Part shown: positions 52,088 through 63,665 of the stretch, piece by piece | Numbering within the stretch: position 1 is the stretch's first letter | Layout: each line of letters opens with the position of its first letter | From: Saccharina japonica | Lineage: Eukaryota > Sar > Phaeophyceae > Laminariales > Laminariaceae | DNA: 64,000 nucleotides | Assembly (NCBI GenBank): GCA_008828725.1 | Contig: MEHQ01000383.1 | Location: 60,013 to 124,012, forward strand | Direction of reading: 5' to 3' | Program-made: the position numbers and the translations under genes | The notes under the pieces: model-generated | What the model saw: the letters and a program-made list of their open reading frames with translations, nothing else | What the model was told of the DNA's origin: nothing | The model's database searches: none

Positions 52088-52270
52088 NGCAAAGTCTCTC
52101 CACCCCGCACAAATGATCTACTCGACCGCCAGCTTTGGTAAACGCCAAAAACAAAACGGTACCCTGGTTGTCTACCTCACGCAGTGAGAGGCGTGTTTTA
52201 CAGCGTCGTCGCCAACCGACGCCAACCCAACCCATATATATATATATATCATATATTCATAAACAGGGGG
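52088..52270. other. Junction segment between the two 3.1-kb copies
   Basis: It begins with an N at 52088, then the 5' part of a long poly-C retroposon (CCACCCCGCACAAATGATCT ... GACGCCAACCCAACCC). The retroposon's other half is missing, so the N marks a break inside this element. Confidence 0.85.
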
Positions 52271-55200
52271 GAGGGGTGTACTCGTGTCGTGCACGGCCGT
52301 AGTCGTATGACCATAGACCCTCGCACCCCTACAATGCCGGGACGGAGCAAGTTGGGTTTTCACCAACCGGGGGGGGGTGGGGCGTCCGCATTCAACCATT
52401 GACCACGCATCATTTTCGAGGGGGGCGTGATCACCCGATACGGAAACTTTTTGGGAAATTTCTTGGGGGCATTATCTGTCTCCAGCTTGTCCCTCTCTTC
52501 AACATATTTGCTACCGTTACTGGATCTCACTACGAATACTCTTACAAGATACATCGACATATCGAACTACTGTACAGCTGTAGTACGTCGGATTTCATCG
52601 TATCGAATCCATGTTGCCTTCCATCCCCCCTCTGACATTTGACACCCCATTTTGTTTTGAATGCTGATATACAGATACCATGCACCAAACGAAATCAAGC
52701 ACACAGATCACGATCTCGTAGACCTACGTATTCAAAATGGATCCTACTGCGTACTGCTGTACAGACAAGTTGCCGTTAGGAGGTATTGTGCAAAACATCT
52801 GTACTGCTCTGTGGCGTGTGTTTTTTGTTTTGTCTTTTCCATCCCATTTATTATCTTTGCCCTTCTTTTCTCTCTCACTCCCCCACTGCGGTACGTGCCT
52901 TGCAGTTTTAACGCGAGGGTATTTTAGCACTTTCTTCCCTCGTGGGCTCTCGTCAAACTGTGCCTACCCACGCTACAATAGGCGCTCTCGACAGTTCAGT
53001 TGGTGTTATTTGAGAAGAAAAATCTCCATACGTACGGAGACTCGAATCCCTCACTTCAACCTTAGCACTACTGTTCGTGATTACCTGCTAGACCACCGGT
53101 GGTACAACACCCGATCGAGGACACATGTACTAATAATAATACCTGGTACTGCTCTTATATACCATTTAGATTGCACGGCTCCTACCCATCAACATGGCCT
53201 AGATCATACAGAGCATACAGATCATACAGATCATATATATAGATCAGGAATGGATCTGACCTGAGATATCTAGAGCATGATCTGTCCGGTGTGCTTGATC
53301 TTATTTTCTGTTCATCTCATATTCCAGGTACATATTTTCGTGTTTCGTACAATTATCGTATCGATTCTCGATCGATAAATTACCGGTACCTCCTACTATT
53401 AGACGTACTGCTCTTGTCGTATCTCACCAAATCTCATCATTTTTTAATTCGTTCTCCTTTTTTGTGTGTGTGTTTTGTGAGTCACATTTATGCTTCCCCC
53501 AGCTCAATTCAACGCACGAGTCTTCGGGGCAAAAGCGGCATGATGGCCACACAGGCGGCGTCCTGTGCCCTCTGTGTCCTGTGTTCCGTGTATATATACA
53601 TGTGTGATATGATATGAGCTGCCGTTGCGGTGCAAGTATGTGGTAGCAACGCATGAAGAAGCCAGCAAAACGGCAAACAATCATCAAACAAATGCGATTG
53701 TAGCAATCAATTCACCGGTGATATATCGGTGAATATGTGCGTCGTATATCATACGCACTGCTGCTGTTAGTGCGGCTGTGTATTGCTTTTCATCGAGCAG
53801 CTCTTGTAGTTACCAGGTTGTACTATGATAGCAGTGTTCGTACATCAGAGCAGTTCAAGAGTAAAGCGTACCGGGTACGACGTACGTAAACGGCACACGG
53901 CAGTATGCCGACACGCGGCAGTACAGCAGTACCGTATACGCCGAGTACGACAAACACAGGCGAATATGCATGTACCAGGTATACCTGGTACTGCTGTACA
54001 GCGTCAGTCCTTATCAAACTTCTCGTACGTAGCACACCATCGGTGCAGTGTACTACTGCCCTGTGTACAGGAGCAGCAGCAGCAAGCTTTGTCGCCGTGC
54101 GTGGCAAACGATCGAGTCTTCAAAGTACACAGGAGAGCAGTGCTTGCAGCAATACGGTATCGGTACAGCAAGCAGCAAGCAGCAGCAGCAGTCGTATGTC
54201 GTGTGCCAGGAGTATATTCTTTGAGCTGCTTTGCTGTTGACCGAAGACCTCAGGGCACGATCTCCAAGAAAAGCAGCCAGGGTATACTCAAGACCTGCAA
54301 TCGCTGCCGATCGCTGAAGAAGGCTTGAGTAGAGCTCCAAGCCCTGTACTGCATAGGCAGAGCGTGCTCCGCAGCTGTGACACTAGCACGCGCAAGGCTG
54401 CTGGAACGAGGCTATCAGATCATACAGAATGATACGCGAGTACGAGTCACATCATACGCACAACACTCCAAAAAGAACAGAACACACCTGGTCGTACTTG
54501 ACAGAAAGGACAAGACACCGGAGTCAGAGAAACTCACCACCCGGCTTAGCCGCGCCCAGCACCGCTCCACCTGCCACTTCCACGTCTGCCATTGCAGCAC
54601 ACCAGTCACGTGGGTTCTCTTGCTTCGTTGGATACGTGGCTACAGGCTGGGAGCTTCCGTGCGAGTATAGAGTACCTCAGTGCCTGGAAATATATTCTCC
54701 TTTGTTCTTTGTGCTGCGCATAAAGGCAACTATGGTACGAGACCGCCCATGTTTGACGCGTCAACGACAAAATTGTCTTTATTATACTGTATTAAGTATG
54801 CACTATCAGTCAGTCAAACGGTCAAACCGCGGTCTCGGAGTATATTTGCCCGCTCCGTCTCCCGCACAAAGAACGCAAATCGATTTCCGTGGAAACCCTA
54901 ACCTAAAAATTCAAATTTCAAATATTAGATATTGGATTTTTAGGGTTGTTCGTGCCCTGCTGCATGCATGCGACCATGTGCGAGATCCAGAAGAGAGACC
55001 ATACACACAGCTATAATACTCGTACGAGTAGCAGCGGGTGGGTTACCTGGTACACCGTACGACGACAACCAAACCGCTGTGAAGCTACGTACATGAACCT
55101 CGCCATCCCCGAGAGCATGGGTGCTATAGTAAAGCGAGCTCTACATACGTCCTTGGGCTTTCATAGTTTTCTCCCCGCTGCCTTTGAGCGAGAGGGAGCG

Positions 55201-55379
55201 ATGACCGTATGTATATTAATTAGAAGACGACCGGGATCGGGTTGTGCGAGTTAAACAGGCATGTTCGCAGCAGCTCGTTGCTGCAGGTCGTCAACGCCCG
55301 AGGCACCGACACAAACCGGCACGAAGCGTACGTACTCGCCAGACCCGCAGTCGTGCCTGCCTTCTCGCCACACCTAGAA
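52271..55379. repeat. 3.1-kb direct repeat, copy 2
   Basis: Same content as copy 1, including a SINE on the minus strand at 52817-53122. It continues into unique sequence at 55380. Confidence 0.95.
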
Positions 55380-55560
55380 CACGGCTTGCCCTAAAATGCA
55401 GGAGGAGCCGGCGAAAAAGCTCCTGCGCAACAACATGTCGTTTGTGGAAAAAACAATCGTGCACATCGGCCCACAGGCGAACCCGACCACCGACCTCTAC
55501 TACAGCATCCCTAACTCTAGACCTAACCCTGACCCGAACCCGATCCCGAACCATTTGGGG
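55290..55560 (+). CDS. Possible plus-strand exon(s)
   Basis: After TGCTGCAG, one frame reads VVNARGTDTNRHEAYVLARP then FSPHLEHGLP and a stop. After ATGCAG at 55401 another frame reads EEPAKKLLRNNMSFVEKTIV then HIGPQANPTTDLYYSIP. Both look exon-like in composition, but they are in different frames and no partner exons were found. The first part also exists in copy 1 up to the N. Confidence 0.3.
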
Positions 55561-56175
55561 GGTCGACAAGTCGACGAGGGTGGTCGCGCGATTCCGCCGT
55601 ATGTTTCGGTGGGGTTTTCCCCCAACACAGTAGTACAGGACACCGGAAAAAGCTGGCCCAGGCTGGATTTCTTATTTGAGAGAGGGGTTTTCTAGACTTT
55701 TTTCGAGATAACGACTTTCGAATTTCCTATTTCCCTTTGAATTTCAGCCTGGATTTCTTATTAGCCTGTTTCTTATTACGTAGGTGTCCTGTACTGTACC
55801 CGAGCGGGCGAAAGGCCACACCCTGCTGGACCAATCTTGAGGCCAGTGTGACCGGTGTGCAGGAAAAAAAAAACGCCGGTCTCGCCCGAGGATCCTGCTG
55901 TCCTGCATTTAGGGCACGCCTTAGCACGCACATACATACATACATACGCGCCCATAATAGGCGCTCACCTTTTGAGGGCTCACACCTCGAACAGATAATT
56001 ATCTATCTATCTACAGATAGATCAATTCCCTCATATCGCCTGCCGTTGTGATATCAATCTACAGGTATTTCAATCAGCTCTCCTCTCGCCTGCAGTTGTG
56101 AGAGGTTGTGTTGTGCAGGATCTGCATCGTACAGACCCAACACCCAACCCAGGAAGCATATTGTGCTATTGATCA
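55561..56175. other. Unassigned sequence
   Basis: A tandem pair of TTTCTAGACTTT/GGATTTCTTATT phrases around 55660-55770, ACAT microrepeats at 55930-55946 and a repeat D-like stretch at 56080-56170. Confidence 0.4.
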
Positions 56176-56968
56176 TACAGTAGTAACCATCTGAGAACGG
56201 TACTTTTTTTTTGTGGGTTCTGCCGATGGCTGTACTGAAAGAACCAAGGCGACAATTCACACGCCGGTTGTGTCCAACAATGCCCTGAGTGAAAATGAAA
56301 ATTCGCGTTCGCGTCGATCTTTAAATTGTTCAGTTTTGCTTTAGTTATAGCCTTGAAAGGCTATTTTTGGTAAGGATTTCAAATGGTTAATTTTCAATAT
56401 ATTTATTTTCGGCTGGCTCAGGAAACCACATTCTAGACCCGATATTGAAAATGTGTTCCCGGAGGATTGTGGTGACAAGCTATACGATCATCATACAAGT
56501 TGTATTGTAGTAAAATATCCATTTTTGATGGCGCTGAAAATTTTTCCGTTTTCGGTTTTTTTCCTTACTGACAGTAAGGAATTAACCCCAAAACGGAAAA
56601 AATTTCAGCGCCATCAAAAATGGATATTTTACTACAATACAACTTGTATGATGATCGTATAGCTAATCACCACAATCCTCCGGGAACAGATTTTCAATAT
56701 CGGGTCTAGAATATGGTTTCCTGAGCCAGCCGATATTAAATATATTGAAAATTGGCCATTTGCAATCCTTACCAAAAATAGCCTTTCAAGGCTATAACTA
56801 AAGCAAAACTGAAAAATATAAAAATCGACGCGAACGCGAATTTTCATTTTCACTCAGGGCATTGTTGGACACAACCGGCGTGTGAATTGTCGCCGTGGTT
56901 CTTTCAGTACAGCCATCGGCAGAACCCACAAAAAAAAAAAGTACCGTTCTCAGATGGTTACTACTGTA
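56176..56968. repeat. 793-bp near-perfect palindrome (fold-back)
   Basis: Two arms of about 395 bp meet at 56571 with almost no loop (TTCCTTACTG A CAGTAAGGAA). Outer ends are TACAGTAGTAACCATCTGAG and its reverse complement. The arms differ by a few per cent, mainly small indels. No long frame fits a protein. A transcript would form a long hairpin. I could not find a clear target duplication. Confidence 0.95.
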
Positions 56969-57084
56969 GTACTATGTAGAAAACTACGGATCCCGCCCGG
57001 CCACGGGATGAGTGAGCAGATCATCATCATGTACATGGTCGGGAAGAGATGATGCGTGTGCCTTAAAATATCTAAGTCATGAAG

Positions 57085-57812
57085 CGGAAAAATGATAATC
57101 GATGATCTGCCCGACGTCGTGCGGAGGATTGGACGGATCCTCGGCGCTCGCTATAGTGCGGAATTTATCGCGGGGTGCTGTATAGAGCCCCCCCCTCCTC
57201 TCCTCGACGGATGCTGCGAATCGACTGCATCTCTCGGAGATGGGTGTCTTCCCACAGCAAAAAAATACACACACACACGCCTGCTACGTACGGTGGAGAG
57301 TTCGCCAGGTCGCATCATCCCCGCCCTGTATTGGCTGGCTGCAGTGCATCTACCATGTAGCTCTGAAGCCCCAGGCCTCCTCCGCAAGTCGATCATCATT
57401 TTCTTATACCCCCTATTCTGGTATCCTATCGCTCGCGCCGATGTTCCATACATACATACCGAGCGTTATTTTTGTAGTGTGCTGCAGGGAAAGTTTTCGA
57501 CAGCTCCGGCTTTTTGTGACCAGCCAGGTGTTTCACGACCTCGTTTTCAACCTGTTAATAAGCGTGTTCGCCCGTTGCCGCTATGTGGTAAAACGCGGGT
57601 TTTGTTGTTTCCGTCTCGGCTACCCCCCCCCCCCCCCCTCCGCTCATACAGCCGGGGGGCGGTCGGGATAATCTCTTGTTTGTATATGGTAGCACAGGAT
57701 CGTGGGGTTTTCGTGCTGTTTTTGTCTTCCGACGCCCCGCCGGGGGGGGCCCATCCCAACGCTCCGGGCCATGCACGGGCGGTCTGGGGATTTCGCCACT
57801 CGTTCCGCTTGC
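57085..57812. other. Unassigned, C-rich
   Basis: An open frame from 57092 starts MIIDDLPDVVRRIGRILGAR, then becomes low-complexity. No splice sites or homology are recognised, and C runs at 57624-57640 and near 57735 break any case for coding. Confidence 0.3.
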
Positions 57813-58067
57813 GAAGTGTGCTACAACAGAGGCAGCACTGTTTGGTAAAAACGTTTTCGACATGATCGGGGCACCTTAACCCAAAGTCGCTGGAATTCCA
57901 TTTTTGTTTCGGTATGTTTTTCGTTTTCTCGGTAGGCCATGGGGTTATTTACCGGGTAGCGCTTCTGTTTTTATCCAAAATCAGTTTTTTGGGTGGGGTT
58001 ATACAAAGAGCTTCTGCAGTGACTCCCCTCATGAAAAATAGGGTGCATCTCTATCGTAGCATGCGTC
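57813..58067. mobile_element. Family A MITE
   Basis: 255 bp with a perfect TTGC duplication (57809-57812, 58068-58071). The left end is diverged (GAAGTGTGCTACAACAGAGG), the right end intact. Confidence 0.9.
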
Positions 58068-58104
58068 TTGCGTAGGCACGTTTCTCTGTGTTTCACTTAT
58101 GTCA

Positions 58105-58380
58105 ACGACGCATTTCCAGGAGTAGGAACGGTGCTCCGTCTCGAGAGGGATGCGCGGTAAAAATGGTCAAATATCTAAGGCAAGTAACAAATGAGTACCC
58201 CCCCCGTCCCCCCCACCCCGTCCTTGCTGGGGATGTCGCGGCTGTAGCTCATGTTATCTTTCGTGTTCTTGCTGCATACCCCCCCCCTGCTCCGTCTCGA
58301 AAGGGATGCGTGGTCAATGTCAAATTACTAAGGCAGCAAAAAATGAGAATACGCCCCCGCCCCCCCCTCCCCCTCTCGCT
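58105..58380 (+). mobile_element. Two LINE-type 3' tails with C runs
   Basis: About 58113-58215 and 58290-58375: GTGCTCCGTCTCGAAAGGGA, TGCGTGGTCAATG...AAATGAGTAC then C run (CCCCCCGTCCCCCC). Confidence 0.8.
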
Positions 58381-59373
58381 GGAGACGTTGGCCTTGCCTG
58401 CTTCTGTTTTTTGCGTGTTTGAGGATTATATGTTCGCTCCCCGCAAGACCACCTCCCCCGCCCACTGCGTTGCCGCTCGGTTTGCCGCTGTTTCGCTCTA
58501 GCATTATCGACGATGCTTCGTAGCCTCGCTGGTAAGAAGGTGTGGCAATTGGCCCCGTTCATTAGTAGCTGAAGTTGCGCCCGTGGCATTCATCTCTCTG
58601 CTGCACTACACTTCCGACGCCCACCGCTATAAACTATTGCGGGGAAACGTGATATGGACAGCGGGGTTTGGTTGAAACCTCGTTGGAAATGCTAGAGAAA
58701 GCGGGGGGGGGGGGACTCAGTCGCTGTTTGACGGATGAGATGTAGGGCAGGGACATTTTGGCATTTTGGTTCACTAGGAGGAAGTTTGTTCTCCAGTCAG
58801 ATTGGGACGTCGTTCTTCTACGCGCGCCTTCGTTTCGTGTTGCTGTTTCTTCGTCCTTTTTTTTTGTTTTGCGATTTACACACCTATATATATGCACATT
58901 TGGGAAAGGCAAACAACGTAAAATAATAGTAAGGATGAGAGGAAAGGACGAGGAGTAAAGACAGCGAACAGAGTAGGCAAATCTCAGCCGGAAAAGTATG
59001 TACAGAAGGGGGCAGTTTTTGTGCAGAGAGTATAGATTTGTTTTGTATTTCCGTGTTTTTGTTCTTCTTTCGGAGTGCTCCCGAGTGGTCAATGTTGAAT
59101 GAAGCTCACGTGCTGCACATTTTCGGGTGGCAAACAATGAAAAACTAAAAGTAGTCAACACCAAATATGCATCATCCGCAGCAACAAACAACCTAAACAC
59201 CACCAACTCTTTTAATCACAACACCCAACACCAACAGCACCGGCAAAAAGAAGTGACGGTCGGGCAGCTATAACGAGTACACCTCCCTCTATCGCCTCCC
59301 ACCTTGCACCGGGGGGATACCCTGGGATACTGAGTTTTGGTTCGATGGTTTTGATCGGATTACTTCATTCAAA
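58381..59373. other. Unassigned intergenic sequence
   Basis: Long open frames exist on both strands (for example minus 59206-58634), but codon character and lack of splice context do not support them. Confidence 0.35.
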
Positions 59374-59736
59374 GGGCTGTTCGCGGATCGGCTCCAATCT
59401 CACGGGTCGCATGTCGGATCGGGTCGGATCAGCTGACCCGACCCGATCCACGAAAAAATCGAGATCTCTTGACCTGACCCGACCTGATCCGCGAGGGTTT
59501 GTAAACCTCCCGACCCGACCCGACCCGACCCGACCCGTGAGATTTGAAAACTTCTTGACCCGGCCCGACTTGACCAGTGATATTTTGAGCATCTCCTGAC
59601 GCGGCCCGACCCGACCCGCCAGGTTTCAATTAACCCGTGATATACGGGTCAGTCGCGGGTCGGGTCACCTCAACTCGCGAGACCATTCCTCGCGACCCGC
59701 GGGTTCGACCCGCGGATCCGGCTCGTGGACCAGCCC
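59374..59736. mobile_element. GACCC-rich MITE with TTCAAA duplication
   Basis: Ends GGGCTGTTCGCGG and CCGGCTCGTGGACCAGCCC form an imperfect inverted repeat. The flanks TTCAAA (59368-59373 and 59737-59742) are identical. The interior is GACCC runs separated by GTGAGATTTGAAAAC-type spacers. Confidence 0.8.
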
Positions 59737-59929
59737 TTCAAATACACTTTACTCTCCATTTTGCTGTACACCTCGGCGATATGTGGCCTGGCCGTAGTGG
59801 GTATGGATGGATGTCGACGTGCGTACATAGATTTGGCGGTGTTTTAATGTTTGAATATGATATCAAAAAGAGGTATTTGTTTAGTAGTGGTACGAGAGAA
59901 TACTTTGGGCAAGAAAGCGGGACGTTTTT

Positions 59930-60372
59930 GAAAGTGTCGGACCCGCGGGCCGGATGCGCGGGTCACCCCGCGGGTCAGCAGAAAATAAATCACGGGTCAT
60001 TCTGGCCCGGTCCGCGAGTGACCCGTTTCTCGCGAGTCATGGCCTGACCCAACTAGTGAGGTTGTTATGACCTTTTGGCCTGGTCTGACCCGACCCGTGA
60101 GATGTGAATTAGTCATGACCCGACCCTACCCGACCCGACCCGACCCGACCCGACCCGTGAGATTAGAAAAACTCTTGACCCGACCTGACCCGACCCACGA
60201 GATTTGAAAACCTGTTGTCCCAACCCGACCCGACTCGACCCGACCCAACCCAACCCAACCCGTGAGACTCCCAAAACGTCCTGACCCGACCCGACCCGAC
60301 CCGACCCGTGACATTTAGAACACCTCTCTCGACCCAACCCGCGAGTCGGGTCATGACCCGTGAACAGCCCTG
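59930..60372. repeat. Second GACCC-rich element
   Basis: GACCCGACCCGTGAGATTTG units every 55-75 bp, ending GTGAACAGCCC. The left end is not clear. Confidence 0.75.
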
Positions 60373-60439
60373 CTTTCTTGCCTCCCGTCATCGCAACCCG
60401 GGCTGGGCGTTCTTGTGGCCACGATGCTGCTGAAAAATT

Positions 60440-60610
60440 GACACTTTGTGTTCAACATGTTTCCCTTTTGAGCCCCCCAAAGACCGTCGATATGTGCCCT
60501 TTTCTGGATTTTCACGGCACTTTTTTTCCAGCATGTTTCCCCTTTTTCTGCAGCCCCAGAGACCGTCGATGTGCGCCTTCTGGAGTTTCACAGTATTTAT
60601 GTGTTGTGTA
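60440..60610. repeat. About 85-bp tandem pair
   Basis: CAACATGTTTCCC...CAAAGACCGTCGATATGTGC and CAGCATGTTTCCC...CAGAGACCGTCGATGTGCGC. Confidence 0.75.
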
Positions 60611-62895
60611 TTTATGTACGAAATTTGTGGACTCGCGGGTGTCCCCTTTTTCGGTTGCAGATTTAGTTATCATCGCCAACACCAACCAACAACGTTGTTC
60701 GTTCGTAGCGTATGACGGGCCCCGCGCGAACATTTTTGTGTGGTGAACAGCTCCCGCGCGAGGTTATAAACGGTGGTAAGTGGAATATATGGTGCCAGAT
60801 GTCAGTTCCAAAACATGTCGCAGCGCTCGGGTTTACGAGTAAAGTACTACACATATACCGCAGCAGTCAGAACGATACGCATATCCTACAGCTATACTTG
60901 CATGGTATTTATATGTACAAAAAACAGCAGAACTGCTGTTGCTGCTGCACTGCAGCATCACATTGACCTTTTTTACGTACATACTGATTTGTGTGAGTGA
61001 GTTTTCCCGTTTTTCTAATACGTGCACGTACTATGTGTACGCGTAGTGCAGAACCGATTGAAAACCGAGTGACAACAAACGAGCTGTGGGAATGAATGCT
61101 GAATGAACCAGCATATCGTGCGTGTTCGATAATCACCAACCGAGGCATGTACTCCCCGGGGGAGGGAAGAGGCGGCACACCTGTGACTATACTACGGGGT
61201 GTCCAAATTTAGGGTCGTCGAGCGTAAAAATCTCACGCGAATTGAGTTGTGATAAAAAAAGTCCAGAGACATCAGGTGACAGAGGTATGTATCGTATGTA
61301 CAAGTACTGTAGTACTGCTTCTGCTGGTGCTCCTGCTGATGGTGTGGTGCTACTGTGTTGATTGTGTTTCTCTGTCCTGGGTGTCTATACGAGTATACCT
61401 CGTAGCTCGTACATGCTCGTAACGTAAACGTTTGGCATGAAAAATAGTAGATACGTTTCGGCGGGTATTATATTCTAGACCGAAACACGGGCGCGCTGTG
61501 ATGTTCGAAGATCCAGTTGCAGTGCGTGAATGATACTTCCGCTGACTCGCTCGATTTCAGACTCCTTGGCTGGGAGCGCACTCCTGTGCCACCGCAGCGC
61601 TGTATCAAGGCAGCGTGAGAGAGACCGAGCTTGCGAGAGGCGCCCTGTGTGCGCGCCCTGTTCGTCTTATGTATATGCAAAGAATGCCAGATATCAAAAC
61701 AGAAGAATCTTGGGAGATATCGAAACGGGGACGTTTGGTGCAGACCCCCTCATGTATAAGACCTAAAAACAAAACTTATGGAAACCCGTGATCATCGAGT
61801 TTTGCAAGAACGAAGAGAGCACGCAATACTCGCAGCGCCCGGGAAGCAAGTGAGGCATCGCACAGCAGCAGGTGTCAAGTCCGCAATCGCTGCCTGGACT
61901 CTGGTCTGTGCTCTTCTGCACCCTCGCGCCTGTACCGCGAGCACGAGGAAGAAATCAACAATACGCCTTCGTTTGTTTGAGCAGCGAGTGAGCCCAAAAG
62001 CAAGGTCAACTCGGTCGTGAAGCACTGCTGCAGCACACAAGCAAGCAGCATGGACCCTGGGAAAGGCGCTGCACAGCATGACACGGTGAGATATGTTGGA
62101 GCGAAACCCACCACCTCCTTGGTGTTGGCTCGCACCGGGTGCTATAGAGGCCTTGTGCTGTCTCTGCGTTGTTGTCCGTCTGCCTGCTTTGCTTGTGTGG
62201 GGACGGCGCTCGGTCACTCCGCTCACTTCGGCAGCTACGTACATACCCCCCTTGAACCTGGAAGTCTGCTTGCTTCAGGCATAGACCTGAGAGGGTACTT
62301 CGCGTACTTCGGCAATATCTCCGAGATACCGGGTACTAGCTATACGCAACTGGGATGCTGGGCCAGGCTATTGCTCCTATTTGGGAAGGGTGCCCTCTAT
62401 TTAGTCTCCTATACCAGGTGCATAAAAAGTCGCAAGGTGATCGAGCGGAATATCTCCCAAGACACCACCTGGCCCACCGAGCTTGCACCAAGGTGGTACG
62501 CTAAGAAACTACAGTACGAGGGCTGGGCACTGGCTGACTCTGTCAGTAGCGGCTGTACTACGAACTGTCGTTGGCATCAATCAGTATACTGGATTGCAAC
62601 AGTATACGGTCTCTCCTCTCTCCTCCCTCCTCCCGGAACGCATTTGATGGGTTTCCGTACTATACTTTGGCGTGTTTCTTGGACGTACGTATGTACGTAA
62701 GGTAGTCACTGGGAATATACTAGCCCGGCCAAGCCGTAGATTACTACCTGGTACGTGTGATACTTCCGGAATATACTGACTGTGCCAGTGCCCAACCCTA
62801 TAAGGCAGGACTCCAAGCAGTACGGTATACTGTGATCAAGATTAGTTTCTCCAAAGCAAGACGGGGGCAGATGAAAGACAAAGAGCAGGCCGCAG
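60611..62895. other. No secure gene
   Basis: A 227-codon plus frame at 62017-62700 and several shorter ones are present. A short ATG exon-like piece (MDPGKGAAQHDT, then GTGAGA) occurs at 62050-62085, but no partner exon was found. GTAC- and AGC-rich text resembles that in the 3.1-kb repeat. Confidence 0.35.
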
Positions 62896-62897
62896 CG

Positions 62898-62986
62898 GTG
62901 ACCGGTGGTCTACGAGTAGCAGTTAACCACGAAGACCGCTAAGGTTGAGATCGGGGGTTCGATTCCCCGTACACATGAGGCGCCTT
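62898..62986 (+). ncRNA. tRNA-like sequence (SINE head or tRNA pseudogene)
   Basis: ACCGGTGGTCTACGAGTAGC resembles an A-box region, and CGGGGGTTCGATTCCCCG is an excellent T arm with B-box. The spacing fits a tRNA with a long variable region, but the acceptor stem ends do not pair convincingly. The body that follows the SINE head at 11066 is not adjacent here. Confidence 0.5.
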
Positions 62987-63104
62987 TACCGCTCTTGGTC
63001 CACAAATCGTACCAGATAAAAGTACGAAATATGTTTTGATTTCTTGCTGGTTTTACGTGAGTGTGTGTGTGTTTTAAAAATCAAATCACGAGAAGCCGTC
63101 GACC

Positions 63105-63130
63105 CAACCCTAACCCTAACCCCAACCCTA
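63105..63130. repeat. Short CCCTAA telomere-like run
   Basis: CCCAACCCTAACCCTAACCC, about three units, interstitial. Confidence 0.75.
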
Positions 63131-63414
63131 GTAGTGCAGGCTAAGGCTCGACCCGTGCGCGGCTTCGCCGCGCGTTTTGGACAATCTGAAAAAATGTGCG
63201 GACCACCACAAAAACCGTAATATATTTGGTACTTTATCTGGTACGATTTCGTCTCCCCGAATTCAGAAAGTAAATAATTGACTCTAATTTTAGTATATTA
63301 CATCCACCACCCCAACTTGCGTCATATATATAGCAGTACGGGTAGAGGGATGTCGGGATCATGTGGGTCAAGAGCACCTGCAAAGGCTACTGTTGCGCAT
63401 GGACATTTTTATCA

Positions 63415-63665
63415 CCGAAGGACTCCAACTGTCGAGAGCGCCTATTCATAGTATAGCGTGGGTAGGCACACACCGGCGAGAGTCGATGAGGGAAGAAAGT
63501 GCCGAATCTTCTCGCGATAAAAATGCAAGGCACGTACCGTAGTGGGGAGGGAGGAGAGGAGCCTACGTACCTACGCGTAGTGACCCTGGATCTGAGTCAC
63601 GACTAAAGAGAGAGAGAAAAAGAGGGCGAATATCATAAATGGGATGGAAAAAAGAAAGAAGAAAT
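63415..63665 (+). mobile_element. SINE body without head
   Basis: CAACTGTCGAGAGCGCC ... GAGGGAAGAAAGTGCCG ... CTTCTCGCGATAAAAATGC, collinear with 11148-11395. 63666-64000 shows nothing else. Confidence 0.75.

Noticed and set aside
49445-55016. Paired frames of 108-195 codons in the 3.1-kb repeat
   Set aside because: They occur in both identical copies, overlap SINE sequence, and lack recognisable domains.
61778-62700. Frames of 150-227 codons
   Set aside because: Overlapping open frames on both strands, no domain, no supported splice sites.
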